Part shown: one piece after another, positions 23,012 through 33,437 of the stretch
How the letters are laid out: each line of letters begins with the position of its first letter
Position numbering within the stretch: the first letter of the stretch is position 1
Position numbers and translations under genes: made by a program
Assembly (NCBI RefSeq): GCF_033958435.1
Contig: NC_134137.1
Location: forward strand, 179,441,501 to 179,505,500
Reading direction: 5' to 3'
DNA: 64,000 nt
From: Carettochelys insculpta
Taxonomy: Eukaryota > Chordata > Testudines > Carettochelyidae
The notes under the pieces: generated by a model
What the model was told of the DNA's origin: nothing
Databases searched by the model: none
The model's input: the letters and a program-made list of their open reading frames with translations, nothing else

Positions 23012-23418
23012 TGTGATGGGGTGGGGAGTGTGTTTATGTGAAACAGGCAGAGCAGCCCACAGCGGCTGAGAATAACCCCCTGGGGCTGTAACCTAAGCTA
23101 GCAGGTAACACCTCTGACCTGAACAAAGAGCAGGGAGGAGCTGAGTGGGTTTTGACTAGAAGGCAAGAGTTAGAAGCAGGGGGAGAGAGAGCTGGAAGGC
23201 AGCCAGCCTGGCTGAGGGGGAAGCTACACCCCAGAGGGGCACCCCTCCGGCTCCTCTCCCCAGGATGGTTGGAATGACTGTCTCTGCCAGCTGTACTGAC
23301 ACCTCTGTGCTGAGCTGTGCGTCTGTCACATAATAAACTTCCTGTTTGACCTGCTGAGTGAGAGTCACTCCTGCCTGCAGACAGGGTGCAGTGCTTGGGA
23401 ACCCCGAACCCCATCACA
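23012..23418 (+). repeat. 3' LTR of the Gmr1-like element
   Basis: Begins TGTGATGGGG and ends CCATCACA, giving perfect short inverted ends (TGTGAT/ATCACA). It differs from the 5' LTR by scattered substitutions, so the insertion is not recent. Confidence 0.88.
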
Positions 23419-23640
23419 ACCATAGTCTTTGTTTTATTGATGCTCATAATCAGTCCATACCACTTCTCTTCCTTGTTTGGCACTTGCACATTTCCCGCTA
23501 GCTTCTCTTCATCTTCTTCAATAATTACTATATCTCCCACAAACCTCAAATTGTTGATTCTCATATCTTTCAGTGTAAAACCAAAGCCCATTTTAGCCTG
23601 TCTGTGGGCCTGATGGAGTTTGAAATGAGGACACACTGAT
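23419..23640 (-). mobile_element. LINE, upstream part (split by an LTR element)
   Basis: Minus-strand translation includes GFGFTLKDMRINNLRFVGDIVII, an RT palm region in which the usual Y/F-A-D-D is FVGD, followed by EEDEEKLAGN. It continues across the LTR insertion into 20359-19690. Confidence 0.65.
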
Positions 23641-23837
23641 TGACTTACCCAGATGGAAAGAAAATAAATAATTCAGCCCATTTAAATGTAGACAGGCTTA
23701 ATTATTTACACATTTCCATATTCTCTTCCTGTCAGGACATTTGACATCAAATCAAATTAAATTTCAGGTTTGAAATAAGGCACGCATTTTCACCAGTGCG
23801 CGTAATTAGCCATTGGAACAACACAGGGAGGATCATA

Positions 23838-24690
23838 ATTAAAGGTATGGAACATTTTTCATATGAGGAGAGATTAAGAAACTGAGATTGTTCAGCTTGG
23901 AAAAGAGGCGACTACACGGGGATATAAAACAGGTTCATAAAATCATGACTGGCATGGAGAAAATGAATAAGAAAATGTTATTTACTCCTTTACATAACCC
24001 AAGAACTAGGGGTCATCCAATGGAATTAATAGGCAGCAGGTTTAAAATAATAGCATAGGACATCTTCGAGCCTTCTCTACTTCACACTGTCTTGTCCACT
24101 CGGAGCACACGGGTTTAAGTATGTAAGTAGGTTTAAAATAAATATACAGCAATACTTGTTCACATAATGCACAATCAACCTGTGGAACTCAGTGCTAGGG
24201 GACGTTGCGACGGCCAAAGCTCGAATGGAGTTAAAGAAAGAAATAGACAAATTCATGAAGGATAGGCCTAAGAATGGCTATTAGCCAGGATAGGCAGGGG
24301 TGCAACTCCATGTTCTGGGTGTCCCTACCTTCTGATGACCAGAAGCTGGGAGTGGACAATGGGGGCTGGATCACTCAATGGCTGCCTGCTGTGTTCATTC
24401 CCTGTGAACACCTGGCACTGGCTACCAGGGTGTACTGGAGGGTCATACGCACCAGAGCGTGTTCCCCGCATCTTGCACTTACTGTCAGTGCCATGCCGCT
24501 TCCCGAAGCAGAGGAAGTTGGGGGCAGAGCAGGGGAGAGGAGAGGCGACGCATGGTGGTGTGGGAGTGAGAAGGAGGAAGGCCCCACAGCCAGTGCACTC
24601 CCCACCCCCCATCCCTGAAGCCCACCTCACTGGTCGCCACTGCTGGCCACTGTCAGAAGGCAGGATACTCTGCTAGCTGCCAACTTATGC
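23838..24690 (+). mobile_element. CR1 LINE 3' end
   Basis: 'tatgaggagagattaagaaa', 'ttcagcttggaaaagaggcg' and 'aacctgtggaactcagtgct' followed by 'gacaaattcatgaaggatag' and 'aatggctattagccaggata' are the typical order of a chelonian or crocodilian CR1 3' region. It is interrupted by unrelated sequence at about 24060-24160 and 24440-24620. No complete reading frame is retained. Confidence 0.8.
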
Positions 24691-24699
24691 TCTAGCTGG

Positions 24700-25000
24700 G
24701 GCGTACCTGACCCCCCCCCTCCCCCCTTAGCCCCAAGCCCTATCGCCCATCAACCCCTTGCCCCAAGCCTCTGCCCCACTTCTTTCCATCTGCCTCCCCT
24801 AGCACGCCACATCCTCACTCATCCCTCTGCCTCCCACAGCCTTTCGCAGCAGTGGGAGGCACTGGGAGTGCGAGGGACGAGTTAGTCTGTGAGGCCACCA
24901 GTGGGAGTGGGAGCAAAGGTGGGAGCTTGGCTGCTGGTTGGAGATGAGCACCAGCTAATTTTTCCCCATGGGTGCTCCAGCCCCAGCTCACCCATGAGGT
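24700..25000. repeat. C-rich low-complexity stretch
   Basis: Runs of C and 'ccccaagcc' units, similar in composition to 2871-3300. Not coding. Confidence 0.45.
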
Positions 25001-25834
25001 TGGCTCCTGTGACTGGCTGATGCATTGTTCTGACCCACTATGGCCATTCTTACGCTCTATGCCATTTCTGCTGAGCTCATAAGGGGGGGACTGCAGTTGT
25101 TCATCCCCTGTGGGAATCAGGCCACTTATTCAGGTGTTTACCATTGGCCATTTTCAGTGGACTTTATACAAATGTTAGGATGATTATTTATTTGCTGTAC
25201 AGTGTCCCCTAAGAACACCAGCTGAGCCCAGGACCCCTCTGTGGAAGGCAGTATGCAAACACAACGGCTGGGTCTACACTTGAGAGTTTTGTTGACAAGA
25301 AGGGGCCTTCTGTCGACATAACTCAGGGAGCGTCCACATGCTTAAAGCATTCTGTCGACAAAGTCTCGCCAGATCTCTGTGTGTGTGTCTACATGAGCAA
25401 GTACATTTGAAATCCAGATCAGAAGACCAACTTCTTTTAAAAGAGCCCAGGGAGTGTCTGCACACACGGCACTCTTCTGAAATTAATTTTGAAAGAACTC
25501 TCCCGTTCTTTTGAAGTCAGTCCTCCTTTCCCGGGATGGGAAGAGCTGCTTCCTTCGAAAGATTAGTTTGGAAGAGAGCAAGTGTAGGCGCTCCACAGCC
25601 CACTCTTTCGAAAGAGAGAGTCCTCCGTGGCTGTGATGAGCCGGTAGGCGGCAGCACCGCTCTCAGCACAAGTGGAGGTCTATAGCTCCAGTGTCTGGTC
25701 ACGTCTAAGGATGCTCCCAGAAACCCTCAGGCAGGAAGCTGAGAGCATGCAGGCAGCAGGGAGCCCACATTGCTGTGCAGCGTACTCCCTGTGACAACGC
25801 TCCAGCCAGCCAGCCCTGAGCCCTCCGCGGCACC

Positions 25835-26335
25835 ATGGCCAGTGCCCCGACCCCACCAACCCCAGGGTCCCCGCCAAGGAAACCAGGGAGCCCTCCCAGG
25901 AGGGGAGCCAGCCCTACAAGCACTGGGCCCCCTCCCGGACAGACGCTGAGGTATGGGACCGCTGAGCAGATGAGGAGGTCCTGCCCCAGATGCGGGGTCC
26001 GGCACAGGAATGTGGCAGTGTTCGAGTGCCTGGCTACAGGTCACCCCACCCAGACCCCAGACCAGGTGAGGTCTAAAGTGAAGGAGCTCCAGCAGGGCTA
26101 CTTCTGGGCTCAGGACACGGTGATGGAGCAGGAGCCCGAGATGGGGACTAAGGGGGAGGACCATCCCAGACCCACAGTCGGCACCAGGGGCCCACAGAGG
26201 CTGGACACCACCAGCGATGACAAGGGCCCAAGTGAGGGGGCCCTCATCATTGACATTGTGTCTGGGCTGGCCAGCCAGGCCCCATCCACCCCTACATCAC
26301 CCAACTTCCCAGAGGGACCCTGTAGCCAGACATGA
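25835..26335 (+). pseudogene. Harbinger Myb/SANT-like DNA-binding protein remnant
   Basis: A 166-residue frame begins with a proline-rich leader (about 1-40). It then has a degraded Myb/SANT-like domain: NVAVFECLATGHPTQTPDQV leading into RSKVKELQQGYFWAQD, the QVR-K-KELQ-GY pattern typical of the third helix in transposon-derived MSANTD proteins. The first helix is largely replaced (CPRCGVRHR). The frame ends shortly before an LTR-like insertion. A later + strand block at about 27745-27880 (LSNVLQEWLEMQQWAWDWVA) preceded by a CCACAG acceptor near 27616 could be a following exon. Confidence 0.6.
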
Positions 26336-26694
26336 ACCCCCCATTTGGGCTTTTCTTCTTCTCCCCCCCACCGGGAGAGACAGAGAGAGAGACAGAGAGG
26401 GAGACAGGCAGCCTTTGATGTCCTGGGAACGCAGGTGTGCTGTCTCGCCCAGCCTCTCTACTATACACAGAAACCAGACAGCGAATGGGCTAGCTGATGG
26501 CCCCCCTTCTGGCTGATCTCGGTGATTGAAAACGCCTGATCACTGCCCAAGGAAGAACGGGGAATCTCCACCCATCACCTCCAAAGGTGCCCAATTGTCC
26601 ACAATTCACAGGTGCAAATTGAGCCTTGCACCTTCCCTGGGAAACCTGGGGTTCAAATACATTCCTCCCGATTGGCCACTTGAGACCAGGAAGA

Positions 26695-27185
26695 AGCCTA
26701 CGTGACAAAAGGGGTATAAGAGGGGTTTGGCAGCCCACCCCCCTTTGAGTTCCAATCACCTACACCTGCTGGCCAGGTCTGGAATTGACTCCTGAGACTG
26801 GGGACGCCTGGTTCGTATCTACTTCTTCCCGAGGGATTGAGAGAAAGATTCTGGGTCACACCGGATCTAGGAGGCAGGGGTAAGAATTACACCTGTATTA
26901 CACTTCTTTCCTATAGGAATTGAGGGAAAGACTCTGGTTCCACCAGGTCTAAGAGGCAGGGGTGAAAATCACACCTGCAACGTGCCTTTCTTGTGTACAC
27001 ATTACTTGTATTAGTTTAAGCCAGCTAGTTTGTCTAAAACTTTTCTTAAGTTAAATTGTTTCTATCTTTGTATAAATAAAAACTGTTAAAACCTCTGATA
27101 AGTGTAATTTTTCCTCTTGCTGCTGTACCCGAACTAAACGCAAACCAAAGAACCCAGCCTGCCCTGGCTGCTTAGCGCAGCTGCT
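26695..27185 (+). repeat. LTR-like unit (copy 2), inserted in the Harbinger element
   Basis: 'gggtataagaggggtttggc' near 26711, 'ccaatcacctacacctgctg', 'ttcttcccgagggattgaga' and an AATAAA near 27076 follow the same order as copy 1 at 4275-4760. An internal direct duplication of about 70 bases ('gaggcaggggtaagaattac' and 'gaggcaggggtgaaaatcac') is unique to this copy. Upstream sequence from about 26520 may belong to it. Confidence 0.55.
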
Positions 27186-28597
27186 GGTGCGGCATCACCC
27201 CCTTTGCCCCACCGGACCTTTAGCTGGCACCTGGGCATCGGCTCACAGACCCACAGGTAGGTGGTCTGCACATCAGACACCCTGGGACTGGAGAGGGGGC
27301 ATCCAGTCCCACCCAGGGTTGCCACAGCCCCCCAACATGCCTGCCCCCCTGGGGCCTGTGGACTCCAGCCACGTTCTCTGGGCCCTGGATGGGAGGCCGA
27401 CATGCGGCGCTCAGCACCCCATGGGCGGGACAGCACCACAGACTGGTGGCTGTGGAGGGACGGGGGGGGCAGTGGGGGGCAGTCTGTGCCCTTGGCACCC
27501 ATGCAGGAACCTCGGAACATGGGCATCACAGGGCACCCGGGGGGTGGGAGGGGGGAGACATAAGGTTCAGTGCTTGGGACTCATGGCCCCCCTGCTCTCC
27601 TCTTTTGTCTCCACAGCTCCTGTAGCCAGCGGCCGGACCAGTCCCACCACAGAGGGCGAGCGGGCGCAACCCAGACCCCACACTGCCCTTGTGCCGGCCT
27701 GCCGCCGGGCTGTCCACTGGTGCCACCTGGGTGGGGAGGAAGACACGGGGGGATGATGCACGAACTGCAGCACTGTGGGACCTTTCCAACGTGCTGCAGG
27801 AATGGCTGGAGATGCAGCAGTGGGCCTGGGACTGGGTGGCGGCCAACACTGACATCCTGGCCCAGGCCGCAGCTGGCCGCCCCACCACCACCCACTCCCA
27901 CAGCTGCCCCTCCTACCCCCACCCCACTATCCCCCATACACCCATTACCCACCCCACCCCCCTTGACCTCTCCTATCCTCCGCTCGGCCTCTCCCCTTCC
28001 AACCTCCCCCCCACTCCCTGGTCCGCCCTCTGACCCCACCACCCACACTGAACGCCCCCCAAATGCCTGACCTTGCTGCCCTGGTCCCGACCCATCTGCC
28101 ACCGGCCGACCTCACCCAGCTGGCCCACATGCTGCTGGCGAGGGCTGGCCAGGGGGAGGCTGCAGCTCCCAGCCCCTGCTCCCCCCCCGCCATGCTGACC
28201 CCACACAGCCCACAGAGACCTCGCCCCAGGTGCGCCCCTACCTGCCTGTGCCACTGGCCCCGGCCCAGCCCCAACAGGGCCCCCGGACGAGGAGGGGGAC
28301 AGGCAGGGTATGGGCGACAGTGACGCCCACACGTCCATCAAGCTCCCTGGAGGACTAATGCTGCCCCCCTCCCTGGCAGCCTCCCCAGGCTGCTCCACCC
28401 CTGTAAATAGTTACCCCTACCCCCATTACCTGTTCCACCCACACCCCCCCATAAGTAGTTGTCTAAAAAAGACCTAGGCATTGTTATTTATATAAAGGGC
28501 TTATTTTTGAGTTCTACCCTGTGTCCCCTGTGCATGTGTGGTGGTGGTGGGGAGTGTGCAGTGTGGTTTTGTATGTGCATGCAGGATGGTGGTCTGT

Positions 28598-28620
28598 GTG
28601 TGTGTGTGTATGTGTGTGGG
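28598..28620 (+). repeat. (GT)n short tandem repeat
   Basis: A GT run with a single 'ta' interruption. Confidence 0.9.
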
Positions 28621-28759
28621 TGCAGGGTGGGGGGTTTCACCATGGCCCCCGCTCAAATGCCTGGCACAGGGGGCCTCCGTGATCCATACCCCGTCCTGCT
28701 GAGCCAGGCGGCACGGGGCAACGGGGCTGTTCATACCCATGCCCTGGCTGGGTGCCCAC

Positions 28760-29606
28760 CCCTGCATGTAGGGCTTATTCTTGGCCTCAGGGGGTTTATG
28801 CAGGGTGCAGCAGGCCCCAACCACTGCCAGGACATTGGCCAGGCCCACCTTCAGCCTTGTTTGGAGGCACCTGAAGCTCCCCTTGAGGTAGCCTAACGCC
28901 CACTCCACGGTATTGTGGGCCCTATTCAGCTGCTCGTTAAAATGGTCCTGGCTCGGCTGGATGTGCCCCACATATGGCCTCATGAGCCAGGCCTGCAGGG
29001 GGTAGGCTGCATCTGCCACAATACACAGAGGCATTGCCATGTCCCCAAAGGGCAGCACCCACTGGGGGATGAAGGTCCCCAACAGTCCCCAATTGTGCCC
29101 CTTGCTGGGGCACCCTCTGCCCCCTGCTCCCCACATGCAGTATGGGTGTGACCCGGCCATGGCTTACCTCGATGAGGACGGCCCCGACCGTGGCCTTTCC
29201 CACCCCGAACTGGTGGCCAACAGATTGGCAACTGTCTGGGGTTGAACAGTTTCCGAAGGACAATGGCCACCCTTTTCTGTTGGGGGAGCGCTGACCTCGT
29301 GCGGGTGTGCCGGTGCTGGAGGACTGGGGCGAGCCTGTGGCACAGCTCCAGAAATGTCCCCTTGGTCATCTGGAAATTCTGTAGCCACCGGTCATCACCC
29401 CAGTCCTCCAGCACCAGCCAGTCCCACCAGTCGCTGCTTGTGGGGAAGCTCCACAAGCGGCGGATGACCCGGGAGACCGGCTGGGGACATCGCACCCTGA
29501 GGATGGCCTCCGGGAGGGCGGCTGGTAGAGTGGCCCCCTGAAGCCACTGGAGCACAGCAGCCAGGACCGCAGCCTCGAAGCTAGGGTGCTGCTGCTCAGG
29601 GTCCAT
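28760..29606 (-). pseudogene. PIF/Harbinger transposase remnant
   Basis: HARBI1-like order on the minus strand. N-terminal helical region: WLQNFQMTKGTFLELCHRLA and TRTRSALPQQKRVAIVLRKL (about 29250-29400). After a shift, TPDSCQSVGHQFGVGKATVG (about 29180-29245), the helix-turn-helix. After a further break, ADAAYPLQAWLMRPY (second catalytic Asp) and NRAHNTVEWALGYLKGSFRC (catalytic Glu) at about 28850-29020. The block with the first catalytic Asp, normally DGTHI-like, is not visible. A strong GAG|GTAAGC donor near 29167 raises the possibility of an intron at the second break. Confidence 0.75.
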
Positions 29607-30297
29607 GGGGGCCCAGGATGCCTCCTGCGATCTCTCTCTCTCTCTCCTCTGCCTGGGGACAGGGTTGCTGGCCCTCAGGGTGTGCAGACCAAGGCCTGTG
29701 GGAGGCGGGGCCCTTTAAGGGGCTGGCGGATGGCAGCCCAGGAAGCTTGTCTGCCATGCGACTCTGCCCATGGCGCTTCCTGCTCATGTTCTTTCGAAAG
29801 AGCAGCCTGATATGTGTGGACGCTCTCTTTTAAAATCGCATTGGGGGCCTTTCAAAAGAAGAGACCAAACCTTCGGTCTCCGCTGGTGTGTGTGGACGCT
29901 CCATTTCGAAAGGTCATCTTTGCATGTTCTCTTTCGAAAGACATTCTCTCGAAACGGAGCTGTAGTGTAGATGCACCCTGTATCTTCCTTGCCAGTATTA
30001 TCCCTCAAAATTTTGAGGCATAACAATCTCTGGACAGATTGCTGTTGACAATGCAAGTTGTGTGTGAATGCGATCCGTTGACAGAGGTTCTGTCAATATT
30101 GCCCTGTCGACAGACTTTTCTAGTGTAGACGTAGCCAAAATGAGGCACTGTGTCTGCTCCCAGAAGCCTATAGTCTAAACAGGCAAAGTAGTAGTAGGCA
30201 TCCTTCAGTCTGCATAGACTATGGATCACGCCCTTTATAGTTTCAATTGAGGACTTCATTTACAGCGTCTACTGTGACTATGAAGACCCACACAACA

Positions 30298-30406
30298 GGA
30301 CCTTCCAAAGGACACCCCCCCCCCGAGTTTTCAAAAGCCCTTCTTCCTATCTGGTTATTGGAAGAAGGGCTTTTGAAAACTGGTGGGGGGTCCTTTCAGA
30401 AGGTCC
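30298..30406. repeat. Hairpin-forming inverted repeat within a MITE
   Basis: Arms of about 48 bases ('ttttcaaaagcccttcttcc' and 'ggaagaagggcttttgaaaa', extending to 'ggacctt' / 'aaggtcc') flank a 12-base loop. A related terminus 'cacgtgtagacccaacc' follows at about 30557-30573. Confidence 0.8.
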
Positions 30407-30706
30407 CATCTCCACGGGCAGCACGTGATTCGAAAAGCTGCACTTTTGAATCACCATGGCCGCCGTTATGCTCATGAGGCGCTGCATATTCCTTGCAGCA
30501 CCTCATTTGCATATTTCAAACCTGCTCTTTAACATGCCCCTTTTGAAAGGAAGGGGCACGTGTAGACCCAACCTTCTAGCGTTGTTGTCAATTTTTATAT
30601 CACAAGGTTGTAATTATATTTCTGGAACTCCTCTGAAGATGTAGAAATGGCACCTGGCACTATTTGGACACTGACACCAACAACAGGTGCAACTCCCACT
30701 CCACAA

Positions 30707-30780
30707 GGCTACATCTACACTAGAAGCATCTGTCAACAGTAAACCTCTTTGCAGGCTCTAGCAGAAGCATACATGAGGTG
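30707..30780. repeat. MITE end fragment (ggctacatctacact)
   Basis: 'ggctacatctacactagaag' and 'catctgtcaacagtaaacct' match one terminus of the outer element around the Harbinger insertion (compare the 30136 end). Confidence 0.55.
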
Positions 30781-30943
30781 ACCAGGTAAGGCATGTGTGA
30801 CAGGTGCCAGTGATTAGACCGTGAAGGTTGATAAGGACAAGGGACAAGAAAAAAGCCACCTGACCTTAGTCATCTGCAGGAAAGTATGGTGTGTGGGAAA
30901 AGAGGGCACATCAGAATTGTGGATGGCAACTCCCTGATTTATT

Positions 30944-31138
30944 AGGGTTACCATATTTGACCTTTCAAAAAAGAGGACACCCCTGAGAGGGAGTGTATCT
31001 GTATCAGTGTCTACCAACTCACCTTGTATCCATGCACTATATATAGTGTAACACATTAATACACCGTGAATTGGCAGATACTGATACTGGTATGCTCCCT
31101 CTCAGGGGTGTCCTCTTTTTTGAACAGTCAAATAGGGC
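30944..31138. repeat. MITE with about 75-bp inverted arms (agggttaccata family)
   Basis: The left arm 'agggttaccatatttgacct...aaaaaagaggacacccctga' and the right arm 'tcaggggtgtcctctttttt...gtcaaatagggc' are reverse complements. A second copy is at 52438-52823. I cannot assign the superfamily. Confidence 0.75.
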
Positions 31139-31599
31139 AATGCTATCTTTACTGTTGTGTTTGGAAACTTACCTGAACAATATTATTCCTCCTCTGACAA
31201 TATCCTTTATTAATGGTCATTTAAAATTCTGAAGTAAATTAAAAGCAACAGTAACATAGGTGCATTCATGTGTGTGAACACACAAATGTAAAGCAGTGTG
31301 ATCTCCTCAAGCTGTGGTAAGCCAACCCTGCAGGAGTCTGCAAGGACAAGTGTATCCCTAGTGCCATGCACATGGAACTTGTGTTCAGAGGAAAAAGCAA
31401 TGCATGCTTTTGTAATGGAATTTCTGAGCTATTAGCAATAATTTGAACACAGGTTACTGGAGCAACAGCAGATATGTCAAACTGGGAGGTCAGATTTAGA
31501 TTCCTCAATACATATTTAGGCTCCTAAATAAGCGAGTTCCTTTTCAAAAATTCTGAGCCCTCAGAAACTCCTATTAGCTTTAATGGGACTATTCATAGA

Positions 31600-33437
31600 T
31601 TATTTCTGCACTACATCATAAAGTTGATTTTAAAGCAGTCAGCTAGATTTTTACAGTGTCACTGTGAATGCCATTAGGTTGATTTTAGGGAGCACTAAGG
31701 CTGATATTATTACACCCACAAAGCAAGCTGGTGTGGCACCAAGTTTGAATTTAAAAGATTGGATTAATACTAGTGTGGAAAACGACAATTATTTACATTG
31801 ATTTTATTGACCTCCAGAGGTGTCCTGTACATATCCCACAATGCCCCATGGTTGTCCACTCTGGCCACTCCTATCTCCGCCGCTCTCAACGTGTGCAGGA
31901 AGTAGGTACCAGGAAGCCCGCGAATTTTAATTCAGCACCAGGAACCCTGGAAGATTGAAGTAGGCAGCTGGACCCACTTTGAATTCATTTATTTATGAGC
32001 AACGCAGCAATCACATCTAGCCAGGAAAAAATAGCCCCAGCGTGGGGTGGTGGCGTCTTCCCTGCACAGTATATAGCAGGAGAGGACAAGATTTTTTTTC
32101 AGTGCTGACGCCAGCCCCTGCCCTACTGCACCACATGGCGGCAAGGCTGTGGGGTTAATGCTTACATGAGAGGCCAAGAAACTTCTTTTCTGTCGTTCAT
32201 ATTTGTACAGGGGCAGACCCCGGCCAGGCACCACACAATCGGGGGTCTATCCCCCACCCAACCACATCATGTAGGTAGCTCCCCACCCAACAAAAGCACG
32301 TGCCTGCGGTGCAGTGCAGACCATGTGCCAGGCAGCACCATGGCCTGTCTTGTGCAGGGTGAAGGCTTCAAAGTCAGGAAAGATTTTCGGGGGCTGGCTG
32401 TTGCCAGCGGGAAGTCTACCCCGTGGCAGAAATTTCAAGGGCTGCATGTCACTGGGAGAAGTCCCTCCCCCCACAGCAAAGATTTTGGGGGCTGGCTCAC
32501 TGCCAAGGGGTGGAAGTCTTGCTAACAAGAACAGCTTACATCTTGTGATAGCCAGCACTGGTGTGGCTGGTCCCCACAGTCAGTGGCATTCAGGGCTGGT
32601 GCCCCTGCTGGAGAAAAACCCCTGAAGGGACCCTCTCAACTGACTCTTCAACCATCTTTCCTCATAGAACGTGGGGGTGGGGGCTGAAATGACAAGCTGC
32701 AATCTGTTCCCGTAATATTTTCACCCACTGTGATAGCAAGGGTGTTCCAAGGTGGGGAAAAGCCAGTTGAGATGGAAGAGTCACCTGGTGATCCAGGGAA
32801 GTATGACAGTCCCCTGCCTGGTGCACTACTTGGGTGATAATGTAAAAGTCAAAGCATTCTGGACAAGCAGGGATGGTTTCATAGACAGACAAAGTGGCAG
32901 GGGAGCAGTTGAGATGGCACAGTCACCTGGGTGATCCTAGGGCACAGAGTCATTCTGGCATGTGGGTATGACAGTCCCCTGCCTGGCGTGCGAACTGGCT
33001 GATGAGACAAAAATAGTACTTAAAGATGTTGTTTCAGTGGGGGAAAAGCAGCTGAGCAACCAATTGACATGGTTCAGTCATCTTTTCTTTCACCCGGGAT
33101 TCCCTACTTTTCCTTCTTTCCTTTTGAGAAAATGGCTGTTAGCTTTCCACGGGAGGGGAATGAGGGCAATGCAATGTGGGAAGATGATATCACATACCCA
33201 CAACCATTTGCAGGGCATTTTTTTCCCATACTGCACTAGCGAAAAAACCCAGAAGGCTACAGGGCTCAGGGAACTGTGGGATAGGCTCCCACAATGCACT
33301 GCTGCAACAGTTGGTATTTGGCAATTCAGTGTGGCAGCACTAACTCAATTTTGTGGGGAGGTGAGGATACTCAAAATTGAATTTATAAAACAGAGCGTTA
33401 TAAAATCAAATTGAATTTATATTGTAGTGTAGCCATA
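31600..33437. mobile_element. Putative non-autonomous DNA transposon, about 1.8 kb
   Basis: The right end 'gtagtgtagccatagcc' reads inward as 'ggctatggctacactacaat', and the left end has 'tctgcactacatcataaagt' followed by similar 'ttgattttaaa' sequence. 'tcccacaatg' elements occur near both ends in inverse orientation. Internal units around 32752 and 32902 ('gttgagatgg', 'gtatgacagtcccctgcctgg') are duplicated with a period of about 150. No transposase is present. Family not identified. Confidence 0.45.

Larger units (their letters stand above)
20360..23418 (+). mobile_element. Ty3/gypsy LTR retrotransposon, Gmr1-like, internally deleted
   Basis: A complete insertion by structure: two similar LTRs (20360-20763 and 23012-23418), TG...CA-type termini and a perfect 5-bp target duplication ACCAT on both sides (20355-20359, 23419-23423). 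Internal order: candidate primer-binding region 'tggtgtcagaaatgggg' right after the 5' LTR; gag with a SCAN-like capsid segment; a CCHC zinc knuckle (CYRCGRKGHRSS-stop-CPK near 22171); then RNase H. RNase H ends 34 bases before the 3' LTR, so no integrase follows it. Protease, RT core and integrase are missing. The gag type and RNase H at the 3' end are features of the Gmr1 group. Stops and one frameshift make it inactive. Confidence 0.88.
25378..29980. mobile_element. PIF/Harbinger DNA transposon, two-gene, degenerate
   Basis: Harbinger elements carry a DDE transposase and a Myb/SANT-like protein. Both are here on opposite strands: the Myb-like frame at 25835-26335 (+), with likely later exons to about 28030, and the transposase at 28760-29606 (-). 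Candidate termini share 'gtctaca' / 'atctaca' and 'tttcgaaag' / 'ctttcgaaa' motifs. An LTR-like unit at about 26520-27190 interrupts the Myb-like gene. Frameshifts make it inactive. Confidence 0.72.
25266..30136. mobile_element. Composite DNA transposon region: PIF/Harbinger inside another TIR element
   Basis: The outer ends are an imperfect terminal inverted repeat: 'ggctgggtctacacttgaga' at 25266 and the reverse complement of 'ggctacgtctacactagaaa' ending at 30136, both followed inward by repeated 'ctgtcgaca' motifs. A second inverted pair lies inside (about 25378 and 29980), with 'tttcgaaag' motifs instead. The simplest reading is a Harbinger element inserted in a smaller non-autonomous element. 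No clear target duplication was found for either. Confidence 0.6.

Noticed and set aside
20360..23418. Endogenous retrovirus with env
   Set aside because: No envelope-like frame exists; gag type, RNase H placement and LTRs fit a gypsy (Gmr1-like) retrotransposon.
27187..28398. Several long overlapping frames on both strands
   Set aside because: GC-rich remains of the Harbinger and LTR-like insertion; frames shadow each other and only short blocks near 27745-27880 look transposon-derived.
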